From Laburnicola sp. R22_1 (Eukaryota > Ascomycota > Dothideomycetes > Pleosporales > Didymosphaeriaceae), in assembly GCA_014281115.1 (NCBI GenBank), contig JACONQ010000006.1, forward strand, positions 1,054,001 through 1,118,000: a stretch of 64,000 nucleotides of DNA, given 5' to 3'. The first letter of the stretch is position 1. Every line of letters starts with the position of its first letter. Positions 12,201-24,723 of the stretch are shown here, piece after piece. The notes under the pieces are model-generated. The model was given only the letters and a program-made list of their open reading frames with translations. It did not search any database and was not told where the DNA came from. The position numbers and the translations under genes are program-made.

Positions 12201-13267
12201 TATAAGAATACGCACCTATAGTACTAGTATACCTAGGATAGCTAGGGAAACTAGAGTACTCTAGGTGCCTATACTACTTATAAAATACTGATTAATTAGC
12301 AAATAAAGCTCTTTAATTAGCTAAAATTTAAAAAAAGCTTAGTAATCTACTTAGTAAGCTGCTTAGTAAGCTTTAAAAAAATCAGAATTTTTTTTAAAGT
12401 ATAAAGTTAAAGTCTTTTACTAGATAGTAAATACTAGTTAATATAATAGCATTTGTCGACTTACTAAACGTCTTTTTTAACCTTTTTTTTAGTTTAAGAT
12501 TAAAGTAAATTAAGATGGAAGGTTATATATACTATATATAGCACGTAATTCTAATTAAAGACTAACCTTAAATATACTAACGCGATAATAGTTTAAATTT
12601 TAAACTTACTTATACCTCCTAATATCTATAAGCTCCTAGCACTAATGTAAGGTTTACTTATGTCGTACACAGTCTACCTAGCTTATTACTACTACTATTA
12701 TTAGTTATTTTTACTTACGCCACTACGCAGCATACTTACTTAGATAAGCTAACTTAATAATAATTATAGTAATAATAGCTAGAAGAATCTTATAGATCTA
12801 TATAATACTCTTATTATACTAAAGCTTATTAATAAATATCTTATCCTTTATCTTTTATCTTCCTTCTTAGATTTAGTTACTAATAAGAAGTAATTATATT
12901 TACTAGAGTAGGAATTTAATCTTATAGTTCTTTGCAAACAAGATAAGCTACTAACCTAACTAGTATACTAGAACTACCTTATAGATAGTTAAGTATACCT
13001 ACCTCTTACGCTAGATAAGTATCTAATAGATAGAATAGAACTCTAGTATAGCTATCTTAATAGTAGTATTGTAAATTTTTAGCGTATACTTTTCTATAAT
13101 AGTAAGTATATTAGTGTTAGACAATTTAGGGTTAATACTTAAGTAGATAGTAAGGCGTAGAGAAATAGAGATAGTAACAGAAGCTTTATTAAGAATAACT
13201 TTAATAGAGTAATAGAGTAATAGTGTATCTAGTATATATTACTCTTATCTACTTACAAAGTAGTACG
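12201..13267. other. RIP-mutated DNA, unassigned
   Basis: AT-rich, with no recognised domain or terminal repeat. It lies downstream of the minus-strand Y repeat and could be internal sequence of the same degraded gypsy family. Confidence 0.5.
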
Positions 13268-13593
13268 TACCTATTAATATATTAACTTATATTATTTACA
13301 ATAATTAGAATAGTAGAGAAGAAGAAAGAATAACTATAGCGTAGCTACGCTAAAGTTTTATCCCTCTCCTACTAAAGTTCTAAGTAGCCTCTTTATAAAA
13401 ATTTTGCTTATAGGAGCAGCCTTACGCTAAAACTACTAAGCTCGCTTAGCAGTTTAAACGCGCTTTTTTTATAATTATATTATCTTTTTTACGCTGTTTT
13501 CAATTACTAAGTAGGGGGCTCTGCTGTTTTATTATATTATTTAAGATAAAAGCCTTTGTTATTCTACCCCTAGGTAGTTAATTTAATAACACA
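13268..13593 (-). repeat. LTR-like repeat Y, copy 1
   Basis: Reverse complement of 49211-49536 over about 325 bp, starting (minus strand) tgtgttattaaattaac. It shares gctaagcgagctt and ctacctaggggtag blocks with the copies at 34299 and 49211. Its position at the 5' end of gypsy G1 in the 49 kb copy makes an LTR the best guess. RIP-mutated. Confidence 0.6.
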
Positions 13594-15137
13594 TAATAGT
13601 ATTAATTACTAGCGTATTATATAGAACTTCTATCTAATTCTAAATTCTAGATTTTGTAGGTTTAGAAATAGAAAAAATATAGTTTTATAATTATTTACAG
13701 GAATTAGATTAGGCGAGAATTAGTAGCTTAGTAAAGAACACTATTTTAAAAGTATAAACTTTAATAACCTTTTAACTACTTTACTTTTATTAAGTCTTTG
13801 TTAAAAATTTAAATAATATATTATTAGTACTATATTTTTATATATAAATATTACGTAGTATATATAATAACTAGTAAAATAAAAAGCTCTTTATTAATTA
13901 CTAACTAATTACGTAATAAAAATAGTATTTTTAAATTAAATAATTAAAGACTCGTATACTCCCTATAAATCTATTAAAAATTAAAATTATAGCTTTACTA
14001 GTCAAAAGTTATAAAGCTTTTAAGAAAATTACTTATTTAAACTATTTATACATATCTGCGCAAGTCTGCGCATAGTTAAGTAGCCTCTCTAGAAAAAACT
14101 TTTCTAATATACTACTATAGCAGCTCTTTACAACTTTATAAGTATAAATAAAATATATTTATAATATATTCTAAATATATTTTAGTAAGTCTACTAAGAA
14201 TATCTAGCCTTACTAGCCCTTTCTAAGGACTGTCTAGAGTTTAAGAAGAATATTATTAGTAAGAAAATTATTAGGTATATAAAGGTAAAGTATTACATGC
14301 GTAATAGTAATAATCTCTACTAAATTAGTTAAAATATATTATAATCCTATTTAGAATATATTCTAAGGATGCTAATAATTTTATAGGATTATTTTGCCTT
14401 CTAAAGTGCGCTAGTTATCTATATTATTAAGTAGCACTTATTAGATATAGCTAAGGCTAATAATTCTATTAACTAGCCTAGTACGATCTTTATCTAGATC
14501 TAGTAGAGTAAGCATTAGTAAAATATAATTAGATCTTACTCTAAATATATTCTAGAATAGTACTAGGACTTAATAGATAAGTATAATAGGCTAGTAGAAC
14601 TAGAGAATACTACGCAGGCAGCCTACTACTAGTGCGCTATAATAGACTTAGATCTACTAGCCTATATAATACTTATAATTATTATCTAGGGCCCTATTAC
14701 TAGCAATATAAGAATAAATTCTAATTCTTTTTAAATATATTTTACTAATAATATATAGAATAATCTTGCTAAGATAGCTAGAATTTTTATATTCTAGGCA
14801 AGACTACTTTATATAATATCTGTTAGGCTTAGTATAATAATAATATCTAACGTAAGTAAGTTAAAACCTATTTAAAAGCTAGTCTAAGTATATTTTAAAA
14901 GTACTAGTTTAATTTTAAGATTAATAAGATAGGCAACTATATTTCTAGTAGCAACTACTATAAGAATACTAGGCACTTTAGGTTATAGGTAGTAGAATAT
15001 ATTCTAAATATAGTATAAATATATTTTAGTATGTATTTATAAATCTATTTTCTTTATACTACTATAAAGTTTCTTTAGGTAAAGTTTTTATATAAAGTAA
15101 TATACTATTTAGTATTATACTTTTAAGTTAAATATAG
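13594..15137. other. RIP-mutated DNA, unassigned
   Basis: AT-rich sequence with atattctaaatatatt runs like those in repeat X from about 14150. No domain could be read on either strand. Confidence 0.5.
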
Positions 15138-15662
15138 TACTATTTTTAATAAATTATATAGTTATAAAAATAGTATTATACTAAACAAAATAGTAAAATA
15201 CTATTAAAATAAATATATTGTCCGTACACCGTACGGGCCAGGGCACCTGAGGGTGTTGAGGTTTCAATATTGCCGCACGATGGCATCACGTGGGGATCAC
15301 GTGATGCCCGTGCGCCGCGGCCCGTGCGCCGCAAGATCTTCTCCTTTCCATCCGCACCCTCTCTAGAGACAAGCAATCAATACCAAGTCGTTCTGTTATG
15401 TTATTTCCTTTCCTCGTACGATCGCCCCGTATACCCTCCACGCTTGCCAGTATAGAGGATTAGAATTCGATGTCTATACAGCTAGCTGTAGAGTACCCAT
15501 TTAACATATATAGAATTTATTAAAAATAGTATTATACTAGACTAGATACTATATTATTATTTTTATAAAGATATATAATTTATTAAAAATAATAATATAC
15601 TATTTAGTCTAGTATAATACTATTCTATTTTATATATTACTATTTTTAATAAATTATTTATA
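15138..15662. repeat. Cluster of AT palindromic (MITE-like) repeats around a solo LTR
   Basis: The 18-mer tactatttttaataaatt (15138-15155) recurs inverted at 15514-15531, and related copies lie near 15571 and 15637. Left and right parts are separated by the solo LTR. Similar arms border the pogo element at 16978-19159. There is no coding capacity. Confidence 0.65.
15219..15506 (+). mobile_element. Solo LTR (288 bp), well preserved
   Basis: Begins tgtccgtacaccgtacgg and ends acccatttaaca, flanked by tatat on both sides (15214-15218, 15507-15511). Another 288-bp copy is at 48163-48450 (minus), and RIP-mutated copies are at 33591-33880 (minus) and 55067-55361 (plus). It keeps CpA/TpG and is far less mutated than its surroundings, so it arrived after most RIP or escaped it. 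No internal retroelement sequence remains. Confidence 0.92.
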
Positions 15663-15667
15663 ATTAA

Positions 15668-16917
15668 GAAGACTTCGCGCACTCTTAGTACACGGTATAA
15701 CGCTGTAAGGGAAAGTAGTAGGTGTGCTAAAGAACGCAGTAAATTAAGTAAAGTAATAAGACTAGTTTAGTAGCTATTTAGGGACTGTTTATAAGTATAT
15801 GCAAATTAGTCCCTTATAAAGTTAATTATAAGCTATACTATAGTACTAAAGTTAATAATAATAATATAATATATAGGTGCCTATGCAGTACCTTATAAAA
15901 ATCTGCGACTAGATATAAATTATCTTTATCTATCTATTCTTATATATATAATACAACTAGTTATTGTAAAAGACCTTAAGATTATAATTTAGTATTACTA
16001 TCCTCATCCTATAAATACTATTACTACTAGGTAGGCAGTTACGCGTCTATACGTATATAATAAGGATAATAATACTAATAATGCTAACAAAATTAAAAAA
16101 ATTAATATAAGTACTAATAACTAAAACTAGAATTAGTATTATAAAGGGCAAACGCTACTTAATATTACTAATAGTATAGCAACGAACTATAAGTACTATA
16201 GTATATAAATAGGCCTAACTAATTTAACACGCTATATTAAGGAGAACCTAGGTACTCTAGGCACTATAAACTTTAAGTTGCAATTTACTCTTTAGTAATT
16301 TAGCTATCTAATACTTAGCTAAATTAGTAATCCTTAGTACTAGAGCAATTTTAATAAGTAATAGGCTAGAATCGCTAAAGGTGGCTAGAGATATAGAAAA
16401 TATAAAAAGTAGCTATATAACCTAGAGGGACTAGAGACAAGTTGCTATAATAAATAAATAATAAAAATATAGCAAACATATAAATACGCGCTTATTTTAT
16501 AGAATTTCTATAAAAGATAGGTAGAGTAAGGCTAATGCTAGAGAAGTATACTAGAGATTAATAGGTTATTATTAGTAAAGAATAGTAGAAAGTACATGCG
16601 TAATACTTATTATATATTATAGTAGTAAAGTAGTGATCTAAGTTGTTAATTATCTAGTAAGGTAGTAGGAAAAGGTAGAGTTTATTATTATTATAAGTTT
16701 ATTATCTTAGAAGCTTAGGAGAGAAACGTTAGTAAAACTTTAACGCGCTCTAGGTTCTAGGGTTTAGCGTGTATATAATATAATATAATATAACGTTATA
16801 TAACGTTATATAGACGATGGTAATATAATAAAAAAACGTAGTAATTAAACGTAGTAGGCCACTTAAAAACTAATAAGTATAGGCAGTTTATACTTTTGCC
16901 TAGAAGGAAATAAATTA
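15668..16917 (+). mobile_element. Repeat family W, copy c
   Basis: Begins gaagacttcgcgcactc and ends tttgcctagaagg. A 15-bp direct repeat, aataaattatttata, flanks it (around 15648-15662 and 16919-16933). No reverse transcriptase or other domain was recognised in any frame. It belongs to a subtype shared with copy d, whose start differs from copies a, b and e. Confidence 0.8.
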
Positions 16918-16977
16918 TTTATATTTATTTTAATAGTAATATACTATTTTAAATAGTAATAATATATTCTATTAGTA

Positions 16978-19159
16978 GCCCGGACAGATTAGTCCGCCGG
17001 ATAGTTTTTCTTGGCAACTTCGAGGTCCCTCATAACTTATTATAGAACACCACTAACGTTACTTTATAGTGACTTATAATAACCTACTATAACTTATAAT
17101 ATACCAAGTTACTATTTAATCTACTTTTTACATCGTGCAGCCTCTTTGCGCGGCTGCAGCAGCCGCGCAAAGCTAAGGAGTCTTTCTTGGCAGTACGAAC
17201 TTATAATAAGACTCCCTATAATATACAATATATTATCTACTATACTATACGTAGGCAATATATAGTATACTTATTATAATTCGCAGTGAAGCATACTATA
17301 TCTTGAGTAGTACTTTATTTAATTTTTAGTCACTAAGTGCGTACTATTATAAGATAAAGTTAACCTGTTATTTTTGGCCTTATAGTAACCTATAATAAAA
17401 TCACTCTAATTTACTATTAACACTATCTGAAAATAAGCCGCTAAGGGTAACATCTAACTCCTTCTCTATCTCTTTATCTATTTAATAGGTCCTTGCGTTA
17501 TGCCTAGGCTCTTCGCATCTCCTACAGCGGCGTTGTGTTAAGGGACCTGTCTCTCCCTTACTACTACCTCGCGCCCTTTTTAATAACTTCACCCTAATAG
17601 AAGGGCTTTCTACTCCCAAATCTGCTTTCTGAGCAAAGTCTAGCGTCCTGCCTTTCTAAATGCGGTTTTTTTTACGCGTTTTTTGCTTCGTTAGAACCTT
17701 AATTTGCTCCTTAAGTTCCTTAATACAGGTCTCTTAAAGTACACTATAGTAGAGCATGAGTTTAGCACCTTTTATAAGCTGTGAGTAGCTTAATTTAGTA
17801 TTAGATAGAGACTAAATAAAAGAGTCGCGTACGAGCTTTGACTAGGATCTAAACTCAAGGGTATTACTTAGGGTCCTGGCTTGCCATAGTGTATCTGATG
17901 GGGTACCCTAAGGTGAAGTGTGAATACGCATATTAAGGCAATCTACTACTACTAACATATCTAAAGGAACAAGCCTAGAGGCCTTAAAGACTTTCTTATA
18001 GTTTTCTAGTATAAATATATTAAAAAACGCGTTATAAAAGGCTAGTAGGAAGCCGTCTTTATTAATATAAAAGACGCGTTAGCGCGCTAAGTCCTACACG
18101 CACTAGGAGTACTTTAGCTTTAGTAGCGCGAAATAGACTATATTAAGCAGCTAGAGGATATAAGATAAGTGCGCTGGCATACAAAGTGTTAGGATCTTCT
18201 ATTCTAGGCAATAATTCTTAAAATCCTTGAAGTGGTAGCTCTTATAGCTATCTAGAATAAGTAACCTCTATAACTCTACTATGCGCGGCCTTGTATACGC
18301 GTTAAAGTGCTTTAACCACGCAACTCTAAGCTCGCTATTAGTCTAGCTAGTCTTAGAGACTAAGAGCTTCTAATCGCGGGAGATACTAGTCTCCTTATAC
18401 TACACTAAGATATAGAATTATTCTTTATAGATAATAAAGGGTGGGGTAGTATACCTAGTAGCGCAAATACTCTAAATTACTATAACCCACTCGCGGTTGC
18501 CTAGCTAAACAAGCGTAGGTTAAGAACGTCTTTCTAAACTAGTTACAACCTTTATTAAGCCAATAACTCCTATCTAAAAGCCTATCTTATTAAAGTTATA
18601 AATATCTTTATTTTGCACTTTATACTTGGCTTTTGTATCCTCTACTAGCTAAAACTACGCGTTTATAATCTCTAGGTCTTTCTATTATATCCTCTATTAG
18701 TCTTTCGCTTAATTAAAAGCCATTTTAAGCTTAGGTACGCGCTTTACAAAGCGCTAAGCCTAGCATTATTCTATAGGGTCTCTGTGTCGCGCAGCTAGTA
18801 GTTTATTAGTCATATCTTTTACCTTACCTAGCCAGGGTGCAAATCCTCGCAAATCTAGGTTAAGGATATACTATATAAGCGTCTGCCCTTTAGTTGTGGT
18901 AAGTTTTGTCATGCCTAATTATATATCTGCTTAGGCAGTAATTCTGTTAATTTAATTGCTTAGTGTAGACTTTAGGATATTATATGCTATAGCAGCGCGT
19001 CGCAGGCTTAAAATTTGCTTATTCTAATAGGCGTGAAGGGCAAGCTCAATTCTGCCTTCTTGATTAGATAATAACGCGTCGTGTTGTTAAGACATTATAA
19101 TTCATAGTGAAGTGTTGTAATCTTAGCAAAAACTATTCGGCGGACTAGTCTGTCCGGGC
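16978..19159 (-). mobile_element. Pogo/Fot1-like DNA transposon (P3)
   Basis: Terminal inverted repeats begin gcccggacaga and include agtccgccg (left 16978-17008, right near 19129-19159), with TA flanks at 16976-16977 and 19160-19161. Length is 2182 bp. The insertion point is the centre of an AT palindrome (ctattag-TA-ctaatag), so the flanks themselves mirror each other for some 35 bp. It carries a minus-strand transposase remnant. Confidence 0.93.
17401..19095 (-). pseudogene. Pogo-like transposase, RIP-mutated, 565 codons in frame
   Basis: From ATG at 19095 to TGA at 17401-17403 the frame is unbroken by indels; all interruptions are TAG/TAA. An N-terminal helix-turn-helix (SLRRAAIAYNILKSTL) is followed by a CENP-B-like region. 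The DDE domain has YNFNKIGF where FDExGF is expected, then DSYKSYHFKDF with its Asp kept, and LSYILQLLNIVYF where the last Asp has become Asn. The C-terminal knuckle is CRRCEEPRHNART, with the last Cys lost to Tyr. Length agrees with the transposases of P1 and P4. Inactive. Confidence 0.88.
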
Positions 19160-19161
19160 TA

Positions 19162-19439
19162 CTAATAGAATATATTATACTATTTTTAATAAGTAAATCT
19201 TTATAAAAAAATCTTTATACTTAATAAGATAAAAACCTAACTCTATTACTATTATAAAAGGGGTATTATATAGCTAGTACTAGCTAAAAACTAATACCTT
19301 CTAGAATACTTAATATCTAGGAAAAAGAAGGTAAGAGACTAATAACTTGCAAAATAGTTATTAGAAATACTATTTAAAGAAAGCAGTCCTATTAGTTATT
19401 ATGTCTATTATTTAGAATAAGATATCTTCTATACTAGAA
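19162..19439. other. RIP-mutated DNA, unassigned
   Basis: AT palindrome arm next to P3, then TpA-rich sequence without recognisable content. Confidence 0.5.
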
Positions 19440-20530
19440 TACAAAAGATAGTCTAGTCTACTAGGCAGGTATAGGAATCCTATTAGCAAATATAATAAAA
19501 GTAGTAGATAGCCTTAAAAAAGAGAGAAAAATATAAGAGGCTATTGTAAGAGTGTTACTAGGACACGTAATAGTTAATAAGACAGAATAGGATAATATTA
19601 GGAGGTAAGTAGTAATAAGACAAATCGCTACTTACTCTTATCTAAAGTAAGGGGATTTTTATCTAAACTCTTACTAGGCCTAAAGGAGATATAAGGCCCT
19701 AATTAGCTACCTAGGTAATAAGGAGGCCTTATAGTATCCTCCTTCTAGACTTAACCTAACCTAGGTTGCTATAGGAAATTAAAATATATAATATTCTATT
19801 ATCTCTACTTAAAAAGTAAACAATTGCTAGTCTTATAACTATATAGTAATAATTATTATTATGTTAGACGTTATTACACTATTAAGGTGCTCTAGGACAC
19901 CTAACTAATTTAAAAACTAAAGATACTATTAAGTAAAGCTTAGTGTAGTTGTTTTAGTTCTTGCCTACCTCTATATTATCCTTACTCCTTACGCCTTAAC
20001 TAGTTAAATTAATATATACTATCCTGCTTTTATTAATCTAATACGACCTAACGCCTCTTTTTATAGTATTATAGCTCTTAAGAAGACGCTTACTATGTAA
20101 TAGGCTAAGTTAGCTTATAACTAGCCTACTAGTACTAATCTATATATACTACTTTCTAGATACTAAACTTATTTTATTAATTTAAAGTAATAGTGTTTAG
20201 CTATCTAGATATAGTAATTACTTAATTTAAAATAAACACTACCTTATCGTAATATATACCTATATTAGACGCCCTTATACTAATATAAAGTGTAAAACTA
20301 AGTAATATTGCTATAAGAAGACTATTAACTATGTAACCTATAAGGGTAAAACTCTAAAGTAAAATAAGGTCTATAATTTCATCTTGTATTCTATTATATT
20401 ATATACTAATATTAAACCCCTTTTATTAACACCTTAAAACGCTTTTCTGTGTATATAATAGCAGGAGGAATATCTGCTATTATTGTAATATTTTTATTAG
20501 AAACCCCTTAGTCGTAAAAAGAAAACCATA
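19440..20530. repeat. Degraded retroelement segment Z with an empty V insertion site
   Basis: 19540-19740 matches, in reverse complement, 50000-50147 joined to 51240-51310, the 5' region of gypsy G1. At 19597-19604 it has a single attaggag where the 50 kb copy has element V between duplicated attagaag. 20400-20530 matches 40390-40520 in reverse complement. It is therefore a patchwork of retroelement 5' sequence, too mutated to translate. Confidence 0.65.
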
Positions 20531-20970
20531 CTAATATAGTTATAGAATAAATATAGAGTAATATATTATTAGAAGTTATAGAGTAATAGTAAGAGTTTTA
20601 TTTATAGCTATGGTTGCAAATAGCGCTCTTTTAGCTTCTTAGTAGTGCTTTTAGTTACTTTAGGGGCCTTCGGCTAATATATATATATATAGGAGACCTC
20701 TAGAGCTATTATACCTTAAGGTCTTTAGAAGTAATAGCTTCCTATAATATAAGAGTCTATTAGAGCTTAAATAGCGCCTTTTAGTGAGTAGTAACGCTCT
20801 AAAATATCCTAATTTTAGATTCTTAGAATATTTCTTTTTATTAGCTCTAAGTAAAGTGTAATATACTCTTATAGTGCTTTATAGTTCTTTCTAACTAATT
20901 CTTAAAAATACTATAATTTTTTTAAGTTAGTATTACCTTTATAATAGCTTACGCTATTAAACACCTCTAT
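20531..20970. other. RIP-mutated DNA, possibly 3' end of gypsy G1
   Basis: It would follow the G1 3' fragment once W copy d is removed. The minus strand has readable stretches with RIP-type stops, but no recognised motif. Confidence 0.4.
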
Positions 20971-20989
20971 AATTATAGTAAAAAATCTT

Positions 20990-22298
20990 TCCTCCTGGGC
21001 AGGAGTATAAACTACCTTCACATATTAGTTTTTAAGTAGCCCACTATGTTTAATTACTGCGTTTTTTTTATTACGTTACTAGCGTCTATATGACGTTATA
21101 TAATATTAAGTAATATTATATTATATACGCGCTAAGCCTTAGGACCTAAAGTGTATTAAAGTTTTACTAATATTTCTCCTTTAAGCTTTTAAGACAATAA
21201 ACTTATAATAATAATAATACCCTAACTAAGTTACCTACTATATTACTAAATAATAAATTCTATTTTCTCCTACTATCTTACTAGACAATTAATAACTTAG
21301 ATCTCTACTTTACTACTATAATATATAATAAGTATTATGCGCGAGCTCCCTACTCCTAATACTAAATAGTACCCTACTACTCTCTACTAATAATAACCTA
21401 TTAACCTCTAGTATACTTTTCTAGTATTAGCCTTACTCTACTTATCTTCTATGGAAATTCTATAGGACAAGCACATATTTATATATCTGCTATATCTCTA
21501 TTATTTATTTATTATAGTAACTTTTCTTTAGCCCCTTTAGATTATATAGCCACTTTTTATATTTTCTATATTTCTAGCAACCTTCAGTAATTCTAGCCTA
21601 TTACTTATTAGAATTACTCTAGTACTAAGAATTACTAATTTAGCTAAGTACTAGACAGCTAAATTACTAAAAAGTAAGTTATAACTTAAAGTTTATAGTG
21701 CCTAGAGTACCTAAATTCTTCTTAATATAGCGCGTTAAATTAGTTTCGCCTATCTACATACTATAGGACTTATAGTTTACTACTATACTATTAGTAATAT
21801 TAAGTAGTGTTCGCTCTTTATAATACTATTTCTAGTTCTAGTTATTAGTGCCTATATTAATATTATTAATTATATTAGTATTATTAGTGTTATTGTCCTT
21901 ATTATATACATATAGACGCGTAACTGCCTACTTAGTAGTAATAGCATTTATAAGGTAAGGAATAGCTATACTAAATTATAATTTTAAGGTCTTGCGTAAT
22001 AACTAGTTATATTATATATATAAGAATAGATAAATAAAAATAATTTATATTTAGTTGCATATTTTTATAACGTACTATATAGGCAACTACGCATTATATT
22101 ATTATTATTAGCTTTAGTACTATAGTATAGCTTATAATTAACTCTATAAGGGGCTAATTTGCATATACTTATAAATAGTCCCTAAATAGCTACTAAAATA
22201 GTCTTATTACTTTACTTAATTTGCTGCGTTTTTTTAGCACACTTACTACTTTTTCTTATAGCGTTATATTATATACTAGGAGTGCGCGAAGTCTTTTT
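20990..22298 (-). mobile_element. Repeat family W, copy d, with 20-bp target duplication
   Basis: Minus-strand start aaaagacttcgcgcactcc; end at 20990-21005 (rc of cctcctgggcaggagta). It is flanked by an identical 20-bp direct repeat, aattatagtaaaaaatcttt, at 20971-20990 and 22299-22318. It sits in or beside gypsy G1. The direct repeat is far longer than DNA transposons make and fits target-primed insertion. Confidence 0.85.
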
Positions 22299-22379
22299 AA
22301 TTATAGTAAAAAATCTTTTAAAAAGAAAAATAGGTAAAGGTAGCAAGTATACTTTCTATAGTAGTTTTCTAACTATATA

Positions 22380-23448
22380 GTTAATCTAAGTTTAATTTTT
22401 TATCTATAAAAGAAAGGAATTAAAATTTCCTAAGAAGGTTCTTTTATCTCTCTTCTGCAGTTATTTAACCTAAACAAGAGCCCCTTAATACTATTCTAGA
22501 ATATTCTTCTTTTTTGGAATTCTTTAATAGTGTTAGCACTTAGATTAGTACCTAGCTTTTATAAGTTTTCTTCTTTTCGGTAACTTTTCTATTTAATAAG
22601 ATATTTTTAGATTCTAACTAATAACTACCTACTCTCTAGCACTTTTTCTCTATGGTATATATTATCGCTAAGTATATATAGGGTGTTTATAATAGGGCCT
22701 ATTAAAGACTTAATAGCTTCCCTTTATTTATATAACTCTAATAATACTATATAAAAGAGTAGATATATGTTTAATTCTAGAAAGTTAACTCTATAGGCTT
22801 CTTTGCCTATAGGGTACTTAACTATGCCTAGTTTAATAAACTTTCAATTAAGTTTACACTTAAGTTATATAGAGTTTAAATATCTAGTAAATATAAATAC
22901 TTAATTCTCTAGTTCAGAACTAAGGTGCTTCTTTTTTTATTAGCGTACTTTTTTTAGTACGTATTTGCCACTATAATCTTTATTTTATATTAAGCCTATA
23001 ATGTAATAACTTTTACTATAATTAATATACCTAATAGTAATTCTCTGCCACTAAGTAGTATTCTAGACTATTCTAGCGTATAAGAATTCGCTCTATAGTA
23101 TGCGTAAAAAAGTTACTTTCGTTATTATATTTATACTATTATTATACTTAAATTCTATAATTAGTAATTATCTTACCTAGTTATTCTATTTTAGGTAGTA
23201 AAAGCACTAAAGATAGTGCTTATGTATTTAATTCTATCTTTTAGTTTACCTATCTATTTATAGGTAATAGAATAATAATAATACTTTTATAGTGTTAAGA
23301 TAATAATAAAAAGAGTTCTAATAGCGAGAATTTATTATTAGACTTCTGTCTAATAAGATTATCTTAGAAGTTCTATATAAACTAATAATATCCTAAATTT
23401 AGACTTTTACTAAGTCTTTTATATCCTAATCTACTTTAGTAAGTATTA
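22380..23448 (-). pseudogene. Ty3/gypsy G1, integrase C-terminus and chromodomain-like fragment
   Basis: Minus-strand translation (RIP stops read through) gives LLDRSLI, YYLQIDRQTKRQN (the YHPQTDGQTER block of gypsy integrases), IEFKYNN, then FIKLGIVKYPIGKEAYRVN with LLFYIVLLELYK, the usual 'PVFHVSLL' segment. A chromodomain-like EKVLESR and YLIKQKSY stretch follows. It continues the frame family of 32126-33590, from which it is separated by the H1 insertion. Inactive. Confidence 0.82.
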
Positions 23449-23632
23449 TAGTAGAGTGGACCCCACTACACGAAGCAGCATAGCTGGGTCACGTGGTAGC
23501 CGGGACGGAAAAACCTAGTGCCCGATCGACTCTTAGGCACTAGCAAGAGGAGGCTCTTTCACTTATCTGGCTAGTTATCTAAATAATTAACTTATCTTTC
23601 TACTAAGTTCCGATTAGGGCTAGGTTTCTTCA
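23449..23632 (+). repeat. H1 left (5') LTR
   Basis: 184 bp, matching 31942-32125 with mostly transition differences. Starts tagtagagtgg (tggtggagt in the right copy) and ends ttcttca. Confidence 0.87.
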
Positions 23633-23638
23633 CAAAAT

Positions 23639-23656
23639 TGGCGACTAACCCGCAAC
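23639..23656 (+). other. H1 candidate primer binding site
   Basis: tggcgactaacccgcaac lies 6 nt after the LTR and starts with TGG as expected for pairing with a tRNA 3' end. The tRNA was not identified. Confidence 0.45.
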
Positions 23657-23924
23657 TTAAACCTCCAAAATCTTGGCCTTAGGAAGGCCATCGTATTAGT
23701 ACTCTAATATGGACGAGTAGTGTTGCCTAAGAAAAAGACAAGATAGAATAATAGCGGCGCGTAGCGGTGTGTAGAACAGCGCATACTAGAGACAGAAAGA
23801 AACTCTAAAAGAGACTTAGGAGCGAAATAAGGCGCAACTAAGCATAGCGCTAACCTTAAAACAGAAATACAACCTAAGCTTTAATTAGCTACCACACTAG
23901 CCCTTATTAAACCGCACTACTAGG

Positions 23925-24402
23925 AATAAATAATAAATAATAAACACTAATAACCCTAGCATATACACAAATTAGGCATAGAGCATAAACTCTAGGACTA
24001 GACTAGACTAGACTAGAAAATAATCAGAACTAGGCACTAAACAACTCTTAGAGTTAGAATATTAAGCCTCTAGAAATAAATAATAAACACTAATAACTCT
24101 AGCATATGTACAAATTATGTATAGAGCGTGAGCTCTAGGACTAGACTAGACTAGACTAGCACTAGACTAGACTAAGACTCAGACTAGAAAACAACTAGAA
24201 CTAGGCACTAAGCGACTCTTAGAGTTAGAACATTGAGCCTCTAGGAATAAATAACAAAAAATAATAACCCTAGCATACACATAATATTATGCGTAGAGTA
24301 TAGGCCTAGGCATAAGAAGTATAGAAATAGAATAAAAATAGAAGTCTAGATTAAGAAGTAGTTAGAACTAGGCGCTGAAAGACACTTAGAGCTAAAATTA
24401 CC
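23925..24402. repeat. Tandem repeat of about 140-170 bp, three units
   Basis: Units begin near 23928, 24073 and 24243 with (a)ggaataaataa and share ccctagcatat, gactagactagacta and ctcttagagttaga. The second unit has an extra run of gactagacta. It lies in the leader or early gag of H1. Confidence 0.8.
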
Positions 24403-24723
24403 CTGCTAGAACTAGATAACTAAGTAATTATAAATAGATAAGAACTAAGAACAGACTAGGGCACCCAGATCTAGACTAAGGAAAGGACTAAAGCTAGACA
24501 CCGCATCATCCTTAGAATCTAAAACTAAGGCAGAGTTAGAAAAAGCTAAGAGATAATAAGTATAGGTGCGCGGAGGCAGAAACAGAAGCAAAAAAAAGAA
24601 GAACTAGAATACTAACTCTAACTACCTAAGAAACTAACCAGATAACTAGCAATAATAATGTTTGCTACTAGAAGACTAAATAACCATTAGCAATCCTAGT
24701 TAAAGGGCCTAGATTACGGCAAG

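Noticed and set aside
15176..15455. Frames at 15176-15376 and 15270-15455
   Set aside because: They lie in the solo LTR and disappear in its other copies.
19162..20530. Segment Z as an independent gene
   Set aside because: Readable stretches exist on both strands if RIP stops are ignored; homology to G1 5' DNA and copia B shows it is retroelement debris.
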